Positions 12,634-24,600 of a stretch of DNA of 64,000 bases are shown here, piece after piece. The notes under the pieces were generated by a model that saw only the letters and a program-made list of their open reading frames with translations, made no database searches and was not told the DNA's origin. Location of the stretch: NCBI GenBank assembly GCA_022457155.1, contig JAJGOT010000310.1:465001-529000 (forward strand). The letters run 5' to 3'. Numbering within the stretch: the first letter of the stretch is position 1; the number at the start of each line of letters is the position of its first letter. The position numbers and the translations under genes were made by a program. The DNA comes from Cladopsammia gracilis. Lineage: Eukaryota; Cnidaria; Anthozoa; Scleractinia; Dendrophylliidae.

Positions 12634-15600
12634 CTTTATTAGACAAAGAAGAAGACAAAGTAGTTAGCTCAAGTATCATAAATATAGCATTAAGATAATA
12701 AATTATATATTAGCATTTTCTAAAGCTCTCTGTATCAATTTTGTGCGCTCATGACTGGCGGCATTGTGGTGAAGTTATTAGAAAATAGGAACGTTTTGTT
12801 TCCTAAGAAAAGAGACGCATTGCCTTTCTCTTTCCGACAACTCACAAAGAAAACTCGGTCGTCAACCAAACCTTTCAATTGACAAACCACTTAACCTCCT
12901 TACCTCCTTCTTTTAGAAACAACGAGAAAAGGTTTTCTTTTGCCTCTAGAAAAACATAACCAATGGAAAATGTACCGAATGTCGGTATTTAACGGTTTTT
13001 AACTAATCAAATCTCTTTTACGGAAAGACTCACAGAAAAACAAACAACAAAAAAAACCACTAAGCCCGTAATATTAGAGTGATTTTACTTCATCTGTGAA
13101 ATAGTTAGTAGAATAGTACGCACTTTTAGACTATAATTCCTTTGTTTTCTTTTGTTTAATTTTGACTATCACACACTAATTGTTAGATAGTGTTTCACAG
13201 ATGAAGTAAAATCACTCTAACTATTATTTGTTTTGTTTGCAATAAAGAATAAAACAAAAACTTACAGATATACGATACGGAGACTGTGAAGTACCTTACC
13301 TCGGTTATTTTGCCATTGTTATGTCCTGGAGAATTGGTATCATCAAACTGCATTAGAACTGCAAAGTGAGTCAGGTGATTACAGCTGCACACGGTTTTGG
13401 AGTCGTTCATCCATTTCACATCACATCCTTGTCCTGACCAACCTACAGGACTTAAGAAGGAAATATTTTGCATTATTATTCAATTGAGAGAAACCATATT
13501 TTAACACATCTGAATTATTATCGACAGAAAAAAAAATAACAGCAAAAGTCTGGGCGGATTGTCTCGTAGAGAACGTGAGAACCGTCACAGCAGGTCATCG
13601 AGGGAGCAGTTTCTCGCTTTGATTGGAAAATAAACCTTGAAACGATTTATAAAACTTTCCAAATGAGCCTTTGCAAGTCTTGCTTTCCATTCCTTCTTAT
13701 TTGTTGCATTTTAGAAAGCTGCAAACATAATCGCATAACTGATTATACTTATCATATTTACCTGTTTCCTAAGAAGTTCCAAAACACACATTCTCTGTTT
13801 CTTGTTGGTTCCTGAAATCAAGCAAAGTGACGTGATTCTATTAGCTTTTAGAGCCTTAAATCGTGTGACTGAAAACACTTTTGGGATTGTGCATGCACTG
13901 TAGACTGAGAGTCACGTGTTTATGCCGGAAGATTAAGCACGTCACCTTACGGATTGTGAGATTAAGCACCATTGTATCTTCAAACCTGCTGCGCATGCCT
14001 TAATCTAATATCTTATACCAATATTTTTTATAGAGCTTCCTTCTCTACTACTCAGCAACAAGGAGGCGAGCTAAGTTAAGCACGCGGTGCAAAGTAACCT
14101 TTTATCACTGGCCCATCTTGATACTGCAGTCGCACCAAAGCAAATCATTTTGCCTCCACACCCCACCCCTCAAAAAAGAACTGAAATGAAGTAAAGGTTC
14201 ATATAAATCGTACGTGGACAACAGAAACGTTTACCTGCTTTAAGCTTGAGAACATCAATGTCACATTTTGTTGCAAGGCAACTGCTGTCTGAGGATAAAT
14301 TGTTGCCGACATTATCGCAGTGTTAAGACTCTTGCTGAAAAATAGAAGGCAATAATAAAACTTTATGAACCAATGGGTCCCCTCCCTTTTATAGATTCAC
14401 CACTGTGTGGAGAAGAAACTGCATCTTAAAAGAATACAGTAAGATGTAAGAAATCACTATATCCTGAATACATGTACAGTTTCGGCAGTTATTGGTATCA
14501 ATTTTAATTGCGTTTGAAGAGACCATAAAATTCGTAGCTAAAAGCAAATAATTTTTATTGACAACAAAAAAAATGTTAGCTGTATTGACTAACCTGGTTT
14601 TGTTAATTGTGTCCGTTTCGCTTATGTTATCAAGAAAGAGTACATGGAGATCTTTGTACACAACCCCTAGTAACACTGAACCTGAAATACAGATGAGTAC
14701 AATAAAACAACAGTTAAGTTAATGACGTAAGTAGTTAATAATTGGGGATTCCAACTCACCCCCACTTATTCCCACCACACAAATACGCTCAAATCTCAAT
14801 CAAGTAGCGTATTTTCAATTTTCAGCACAAACTTTTTCCCCAAAAAACTGCTGGCAAAGCACAACTTCTGCTAACAAGCACAAACCTCATCAATCCTCAC
14901 AAGTTCAAATGAGTTCAAAATCTTCAAAGTTCATTTCCACAGGAAATGAAAAGTTCAACACTTGCTGGAATCAGCAATCAATCTTTCAATCATCTTTGTT
15001 TGTTTTCGCATATCCTCAGCTATTTCTTCAACTCTCTTCTCTAGATTAACATAGCTCTCCATCAACAGATCAATCGAGTCAATCTCATCGTCGGAATCGC
15101 TCACTCTCATGATCTCTTTCTTTGCAGACATTTTATTTCTATTCATTTCTTTTTGTGCCTTCAGTCGCTTCCCACTCAGTATCCACTGCTGATGAATCCA
15201 AATCGCGGAACTTGATTGGCCTTTTGATCTTGTCCTTCTTCTCCACTTTCTTCTTCGTTGGGAATTGTTTTTGTTTTGTTGCCTGCAGCTCTTCATTATA
15301 AAAACTCCCTTCAACTTTCTTCTCACTTTCCTTGTGTTCTTCAATCAGCTTTTTCAACTCTGGACCACTCAGTTTTTTCTTCTTCGGTCTTGCATCATTT
15401 TCCTTCTTCAATCGATCAATCAATTCATTCAGTTCCTCCCGATTCAGCTTCAATTTCTCCACTCGATATGTCACAGGTTTTGTTTCCAATACCTCAGAAA
15501 TCACGAAAACTCTTCGCGACCAATTCGGGGTGAAACCTTTGGCATATCCCATTCGCTTGAACTTCATCAATCTGACTCTTTCGCCAACTTTGAATTTCAC

Positions 15601-18600
15601 ATGAAACTTTTTCATCAATTCATCTGGATAAAGATTCGCGAAAACTTCTCTTTCCCTGCGTTTGACACTAGCAGCTCTGGGAGTCATGCCAATGCTGCTG
15701 TGTTTGCTTTTGTTATAATCATCCACAATTGGTTGCAGCACATCAATCCATCTTTCAGTATTTCTTGCTGTGAAAAACTTCCAGATTCTTTCCTTCAAAG
15801 TTCTGATGAATCTTTCAGCTACACTTGCTTTCTCTTTTGTTTTTGTCTGATAGATTTCAATCCCTTCTTTCTTCAACATTTTCGCAAAATCTCCCATAAA
15901 CTCTTTTCCTTCATCTGTCCACAATTTTTTGGGCTTTCTTCCACTTTCTTCCAGAATTTCTTGAAATGCCAGACCGACATCATGCGCTTTGGCACCCACA
16001 ATGCCTTTTGCCCATGCGAATTTGGAGAAGACATCGAGAACCACGAGAATGTTGTTGAATCCATCGTTTTCGTCTTCAGAGTTTGCCATTGATGCCAAAT
16101 CCGCTGTCCAAATTTCATCAACTCCAAACACCATGACTCGCCGTTTTTCAAAATGTCTCCTAACTGGCTTGTGCAATTCGAGATTTCGAGTCCAGTCTTC
16201 CCTCGAAATCTCAGCTAGTTTCCCTCCACCCCCATCCCCAATTTCTGTTTGGTATTTATCACAAATTTTGCCAATGAATGACCCCACTGCCTTTCTTCCC
16301 AGGGAATGGCATCCAAGGCAGCCACCATCTTCCGATCTGCTTTATTCTTGCATTTTCGATCATCTTTGCAGATTGAATAATCCACATCATGCTGCATTGC
16401 CACTGCATCTGTTTTCCCTGTGGGTTGCTGCATGATTTGCAAAATTTTCCCATTTTTATCAAACTTCACCTGCTCATGCAATGGATTCCAAGGCCCTGTG
16501 TAGTTGTGTCCGGGGAAAGTGAATCCACCTTTGGGTCTGGGAAGTTTTCCAATCAAAGCATGCACATCAATTGCGCCACCATCCAGGTCTTTTCGATTTG
16601 TTTTATAATTTTTCTTAGGCCTCACTGCAACACTCAACTGATTGAACATATCGGAAGCTGTTTTCTCCAGGAATGGTTTTGACTTTTCCAATGCAAAACT
16701 CACTGCTTTCTTTTGCATTCCCGGATTTCGCATCATTTCACTCACACCAAATCGTCCCATTTCAACTGCTTTTTTCCCCAGCCAGGGAATAGCATGCGCC
16801 ACTCCTGTCATTGCAAGTTCACCCAAACTGCCCCCACCTTGTGAGGGCAGACTCAGTTTCCCATCTCACTTTTCTTGATGATTGTTGTTTTCTTGCCACC
16901 ACAAATTGCACAGATGGAAGATCTCATTGCTGCACCATTTTTTGCATAAAATGTCTTGATTGGCTGAACATCTTCTGTTTTTTTCTTATCTTTCACGCAA
17001 TATGATTTCATTTTAGATGGAAATCATATTGTTGCCAGTCTGGCTTCTCAAATGATTTAGATTGGAAGAATTTTTTCACAAATGCCTCATTTTTCTGCTG
17101 ATCTTCCAAGTCAAAAACTGCCAGAACATCATAGAAACTTTTTCGCCAAATTTGATCAAGGAAATATAAGCAATACCAACCACAACGAACTGAATCCAGT
17201 TCTTGAATTGGATGACCGCCATTGAAGATCCATGTTTTCCCAATCTTCTTTGCATATTCCACAAATTCTTCAGGAGGAGGCATGCAGAATGAATCAAAAT
17301 AGAGCACAACATCTCCATCGACTTTGGAAGCCACCCAATGCGTTCCATTTCCAATGCCATCATCCATGTTCAAAATGCAGCAACCTGCATCATGCACATG
17401 TTGCCAATCATCGCGTGAAAAGATTCCTTCAAATTCTGGAATTTTCAACCACTTCACCCATTCCTCCAAGTCAAAGTTGGAAAGCGGCACATCTTTCCAT
17501 CTTGGTCTCATAACACGTCCCGACGAATTCCCATGAATGCCTCTTCCCCTGATTGAGAATTCAGATTTTTTTTCCTCTTCCTTGTGTTGGCCAAGTTCCA
17601 ACGACTGGTGGGGGTCTGAAGGGAGCGAAGCGATCTCCGGAGGAGGGAAGATATCCAACAGGAGGAACTTGCATCCCTGCAGCTGCTTTGGGAGGTGGCA
17701 TCATCCCTCCTCCGGAGGTCGCTCCGCTCCCTTTCCCAAACAATTTCGAAGCCAGCTCAATCGCCATGGGAATTCCTATTGCAGCCAAAGTTCCCAACAA
17801 TCCTCCTTCAATCTGCCTTTTGGTGGGTTTCAAAACAAATCCTTTTCCACTCATCAAGCTATTCTCAACATTAGCAATCTGACTTTTGGTCAAATCGCGA
17901 ACTGCTGCCAAACTTCTTATGAAAGCTGGGGGAATCACAATTCCATTCATGCCCTTCCCAAACAATGAATCAATTCCCAATGAACCCAAAGCACTCATGG
18001 CCCCTGTTGCAAGTGGGGGAAGAATCTTTGAAGCTGCTTTTGTTGCAAAAGGCAGAAGTTTTATCACCGATCCAAACAAGTTCCCACCAACTTTCCTGAT
18101 TTGACTTTTAGAGATTTCTAGAATCAAGCCAACACCTTTTTCACGTGCGCGTTGAATTCGATTGATTTGTCTGGAGGTCAGCATTAATTGATCTTCTCCA
18201 ACCAAAGCTGTTTTTTCCAATTTGATGTTCACGCCGAAGTTGTTTTCTGCAGCGTTTTGTATTTTTTTCTTTTGTCCATCTGAAAGTCGGAGTTTATATG
18301 CAATTAGTTTCGTCTTCGTCATTTTTTTATCAAATTTTTCTTTCAAGCAGCTCGAATCATGAGCCGGTTTGATTCCTCATACAACTCCAAAGTTTCTTCA
18401 TGCAAAACCAATGCATTCAGGTTATAGTTTGCGTTTGGTGCATCATTCAACTCATATCGGAAAGTCAAGGCAACTGCGCCATTTTTCACATCTTCTTCCT
18501 GATTTCTCAAGTCGAAATACAACATTCAAAATGTCTTTTTGAAACTTTCTCGCGTAATCAATGGTCCTGTTAACACATCTCCATACGCTGAATTGAAACT

Positions 18601-21600
18601 CATCAAAGTTCGATAAAGTCTGCTTTCTTCATCAGAGGTCAGATTCAGTTGTGGATAATATATGGAATTGTTGATTTCTAACTGTGCACGCGAAAACTCT
18701 CTTCCACCAGGAACATTGAATGTTTGGAATGAGAAGATATTTCCTGTTTGGTTTCCATAGTTTGCAGTTGGCACAACCCAGATGAAGACATGCCGTGGGC
18801 GGCTAATTCCAGCGCTTATTCTAAAATACCCATTTCTTGCTCGAGTTTGCATCTCTTCCTGTTTTTCACGCAGATATGTCCACTTTTTAGGTTTGAGATA
18901 GTCACTTCGATACATCTCCAATCCTTTCCCATTGAAGATGATCTTTGGGCACCACAGTCTGAGTTTTGAAACAATAATTTTGGAAGGAGGTGCAGTTGCT
19001 GATTTAACAACTAAATTGTCATCACTTTCCAGCTCAAGTTTTATCGTGGTTTTCATATTTGGTGCCAAACTGTCTTTGAAAGCGGCAAAATAGGCATAAA
19101 GATTCAAAGGAAGTGACATTTTAATGGTTGTGTCATTTCCTTGCGTCAAATACTTTCTCGTTCTAAATCCAGCATTATAGGCAGCGTTGGCAGTTCTTAG
19201 TTCTGCTGTTCCAGTGTTTGTATCTGGATAGAAGAATTGATCTGGACCAACCGAATCAGCATAGGGTTTTGTGTAGTTCAAAAGTGTCAGGACATTTGCA
19301 CTTTCATTTGCTCTCAAATTTGTATAAATGGAAGTTGCATTTGCTTCAACTGCAATTGATTTGATGAGCGCAAGACCATTTGAGGATGTTGCAAATAGAT
19401 TTTCATCTCCTTCACCGGCGCCAATTCCAACTGCAGAATTAGCTACAGTTTTCAATGACCGTTCAACCTCTAACCAAGCGTTATACCAATCAATAGGATC
19501 TGCTTCTGTTGTGTTATCAACCACAAATCGATAATTGTCCTTGGTTTGGTGGGCATCATTTGGAACAATGGCATTCAACGGAGTTTGGAGATCATAATAA
19601 CTCAACTCATATCTCCTGACAAGTTTGGGATCTCTAAAGTTCGACATTTTTTCATGGATTTATTCTTTTAGAGAAGTTCATCATAGGCTTCAGTGATTGT
19701 TGAGAAATTCCTCCTTCGCTTGCTCCTCTTCTGATTTGTGGGTTTTTCATTCATCTGTCTCAACATCTTAGCAATCTCCTCACCTTTCCACTCTGGAGGA
19801 GGTTGGGGTTTGGGTTTGAATTTCGCTTGAATGTGTTCCCCAATCACTTCCCCAGTTTTCTCCCCAATCTTTTCCATTCCTTTTTCAGCTGCTTTTGTCG
19901 CCAACTTTTTTGCTGTTTCTCCAGTGACTTTTGCTGCCAGCTTTTTTGCAGTTTCACCAGTTAGTTTTGCAGCGATTGACGAAAGCAGACCGCCACCACG
20001 CCAAACGCTTTCACCTGTGTCAGGATTTCTTTCACGCCTTTCCATTTTCAATCAAGTTTCTTGATCACGATCATCAGGGACACATCTTGATCATTCAAAT
20101 CAACTGGGCGATTCAATTCATCCGTGAACCAAAAACGAACTTCGGAAATGTGGTTCTGATTCAATCTGTGCCAAAAATAGTCTGGTTTCGGACTGAGTTC
20201 AAAGGGCAGAGCTCGTGTTTTAGTGTTTGTGGGAAATGAAAACAAAACATTGCTTTCTTTTCCATTCACAACTGCAGTGTCCACCAAATTAAGAGCAGCG
20301 AATTTGCAGGTTGTCAACGGAATTAGTGAGATTTGGGATGCGAACCCCACTTGCACTGGCAGTCAAAATTCCCGCGTCAAATCCCAACAAATTCCGGAAA
20401 GTTCCTTCACGGAAATCTATTTGAAAGTCTGCATCAAGTGTGATCAATGTTCGAAAGGTGGCAGGGTTGAAAAAAATCGTGATTTTCCCTTCCCCCAATT
20501 CCCTGCTCAATGCGTTGGACAGGTCCTCATAGTCATAAACGCCGGGAGGGAAGGTCAAAGTTTCCCAACTTGTTCCATTGTCTTTGGAAATCTTCAGCGT
20601 GTCGTTTCCATATGCAGGACGAATGTTGTACCAGCTGGCTGTCATTGAAAGATGTTGCAAAGCAATTGCAAAAGTTTGATTCTTTTCCAACTCCAACTCC
20701 GGTGAAAACTTCACTCGAAAATCATGCGTTTTGTTATGCATGTTTTCCTGTTTCGCATCCAGGGAATTGAAAGTCAATGCCGTGAAATTCATTTTATGTA
20801 TTTTTCATAAAATTTTCGATGCTTTTCCCGATCAATAGCACCAATCTTCAAAAATTCATCGTTGATCATTGACAGATCATTTTTGATGATTGCGGAGTTG
20901 TTTCCAGCGATTTGTGAACCCACCAAAACATGCAGTCTTTTCACCAAATCTTCTGGATTTGAATAAAACATCACACTAGACCCCAAAACCTTGGATTTCC
21001 CGGAAGATGGATGTTTGGGAAGGTTCGCAAGCATGACCAAATCGTTGAAAATTCTCGCTGCTTTCATCGAAACTGATTTCTTGGGGTTGAAGCGTTTCGT
21101 CAACAAGTCAATCAAAGAACGATCTGCATCTGCCTCCAACACAACTTTGCCATCTCTCATAGCTTTGACTTTCATTTCATTCATGAGAAGGGGAACATCA
21201 ATCATGAGTTGCCCAAATTGGTCACCTTGAATCTTGAATGCATTGCGTTTGGGTTGACGGCCTGTTCCAACTCGATATTTCTCACCGGTCAGGAGGGAGT
21301 TGAGTCGTTTCAGATAATCAGAAAGAATTTCTCCTTCATTCTCCAGATTTGCCAACTCGACTTCCTCTTCCGCAGACAGGGTATTTTCTTTTCTTTTCTT
21401 ATTCAACGGCCCAAAAGCTTTTCCATATTTACCCTGTCGTTTGGAGCGATAATATTTCTTTTCATCTTCCAGTTGTGCTTGGCTCATCCCAATCAATTCT
21501 TTCACTGGTTTCAAACCATATTTTGCATGAACCGCAAGGTCTCCGTCAGTCAAACCCTTCTCAACATCATATTTAGGTGTGGCTGCTGATTCACTCATGC

Positions 21601-24600
21601 TTCGGACATGTGGCCGTTTGGGTGCAGATGCTCCCTCCGGTCGCTCAGCTTGCCACACAGGCGGAAGTGGCAATTCCTGATTCAAAGTCACAATATCTTG
21701 AATGCCCTCAATCATTTTATTCTGCCCTTCCTGCAACACCGAAATCAAACGATTCTGAGTTGCATCGGTCTTTTTCTGCTGTTCCAGAAGTGGTTCTCGA
21801 AGAGTTTTGAAAACTTCACTTCTTTCAACATCCTTGTCTTGTTCTCGATCTTTGAAGGTGTTTTTCAAATGAACCCGTGTTTTTCGAATTTCATAATTTC
21901 TCATTCGATCCTTCAAAACATTGTCAAAGCCGGATAGATCCATTATCTTCGAAAAATAACTTATCTCAGAAGATAAAAATGAAATTGAAGATATATGGGA
22001 AAACATCCGATTCTCACAACACCCAACTCTTTGATGAAGATTTCAGATTGATCATTGCAGGTCCGACAGGTTGTGGAAAAACCAACACTTTGATGAACAT
22101 TCTTTGCCAACCACTCGCTTTCTTTGATCAGGTTTTCGTTTTCACCAGAACTCCTGAGCAATCAAAGATAGAAGAGTTGCAAGACATCATGGATGAAATC
22201 AGCAAGAAAGCCAAATATGACGTGTTGCAAGTTCTTTCTCCGGAAGAAATAGACATTGATCAATTCCCCCCAGATTCCAGGAAAATCGTGGTTTTCGATG
22301 ACTTGCTTCATGAGTCACCAAGAACTCAGGAAAAAATCGCGAAACATTTCACACTTGGAAGGCATCAAAAAATCAGCCCGATTTATCTGTCACAATCTTT
22401 CTTTGGCATTCCACCTGAAATCCGTTTGAATGCATCTCATATGATTCTTTATCCCCCATCAACCACAAAACACCTCAAAATGATTGGGAGAGAAACCATG
22501 GTTGATCCAGAAATGTTTTCGAGTTTGAAACCATTTGACTTTCTCTTCCTGAATCGAAACAAGAAATCTGTGGCAAAAAACTTTGATGAAATCATTGAAA
22601 ATGGGAGTTTTCAATAATCACAAAAGATTCACTGAACATAGTCATCTTGCCACAAACGCTTTTGTCGCGGCAAATTCAATCTCCAGTGGAGGAAGTGTGT
22701 CTGGGAACATCGATATGAACGCCAATTCCATCACAAATCTGTCTTCCCCAACGCAAAGTTCTGATGCGGCAACGAAGGGATTCGTGGATCGCCATCATCT
22801 GTCCAAATCTGGGGGAACCATGACTGGGGCAATCGACATGGCCAGTTTCAAAATTTCCAATCTGGCTGAACCAGTTGATGACAATGATGCTGCCACAAAA
22901 GCCTTTGTTGTCAAAAGTGGTTTGCTTTCCATCCTGTCTGCGGCGACTTCCACATATGTTGACGCTTTCATCAACGAAAATGCAGAATGTTTCTATTCCG
23001 TGGACCGTTTGACAGATGTGAAACTGGAGGATGGAACACGGAAAATCACGATGTTGAAAGATCACACACTTTCCGGGCTTGATGCCAGTCAAAATCTGCT
23101 GACAAAGTGCCCACTCATTTCCACGCAGAAGAATGCGAAAAGATTTTTCATGATTTTCGATGGCACAGATGATGCCCTGATTTCCGACATCAATCTGAAT
23201 CCTCAGGGAGGTGCTGCGGACATTGTGAATGTTTTCATCCTTTTCCGCCTGCATTCATTCAATGGCACATATCACAATCTTCGAAACGGTCTCTTCGGAC
23301 ACGACGATGCAGGCTGGGATAAATTCGTGTGTTTCACAGATGTTGGAAATCTCCTTATTTCAGGAATTGATGGAAAAGACAACGAAGAAGTGGTGAATGC
23401 CCAACTCGCGACACTCAACGCATGGAATTGCGTTTCCATCCACTGGGATGTGCCGGGAGGTGCCAACAAATCATCTTGCTGGGTGAATGGTGCCAAGGCA
23501 AAAACTTTCACAGCGTCCACTTCCCCTGGGGCAAACACAATGGTTTTTGGCGACATCAATCCAAACAAAACTGTGCCACTTCACGGGGACGTGCAACTTT
23601 TCATTCTCTATAAGGGAAGCGTGTTGAGTGACAACATGATCAAAGCTCACCACAAGATGATTTGCGAGAGGTTTGGAGTGGACCATGGAGATATCTCATT
23701 CACTTAAAATGGGAGTATACAATAATTTGGAATCTCATGCTTCAGGAAGTGGAAGACAAGTCAGAATCATTCAAACTGGTGGAATGAAACTCACAGCTTC
23801 CGGATTTGACGCGGTTGGAAAGAAAGTGGTGAATGTTGCAGAAGGAATTGACGCGTCAGATGCAGTTGTGAAATCCCAACTGGACACAAAGACAAACAAA
23901 GCGGATCAGATTATTTTGACTGATCACTTGAATGCTGATTATCACTCAATTATCAACCTGCAGACTGGGGGCGATAATGATGCGCTGACACTCTTCACAG
24001 CCAAATCACTTTTCCTGACAACTGATGGATATCACTTTGACGCCAAAAATCAGAAGATTCTAAATCTTGCGACAGATGAAAGCAATGACTCATCTGCGGT
24101 GAATATGATCACTTTAAAGAAATTTCACCCAAATGCTCCTGCTCCAACACACGAAGTTGTGAAGGATTTGGATTTGAAGCACAGTTTCAACGTGATCAAT
24201 GCAAAACAAAATACTCGGAGTTTCTACGCTACGCACTATGACACACTCATGCCATTTGAGGATATTCGCGGCACTTTCCTGCCCAGGAATGAAACTTTCG
24301 CCATGGAAGTTGACTTGGACATGGGGCAGCACCATATTTTTAACTTGAAAGATCCAATCTATGATGCGCATGCTGCCACGAAGAAATACGTGGACCAAAG
24401 GGATGCCGGAAAACTGCCGTTGACGGGCGGGAAACTGACTGGAAATGTGAATATGAGTCAGAACAAGATCTTGAATTTAGCACCGCCCACAGGGAACAAA
24501 GATGCTGCAACGAAGGCTTATGCCGACTCCAAGGCTTTTGATGGTGATATGAAGAATTTGGCAATTACAAACTTAGCCGAACCCACGGCTAAAACAAATG

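Noticed and set aside
14955..15344. 129-aa minus-strand ORF with many Lys/Arg
   Set aside because: It overlaps the integrase tail out of frame and has no recognisable fold. Only its last 58 codons, starting from ATG 15131, are kept as a possible small gene.
15258..16092. Plus-strand ORFs opposite the integrase, up to 275 aa
   Set aside because: They are antisense shadows of the integrase with no family signature. Similar shadows lie opposite PolB and the capsid genes.
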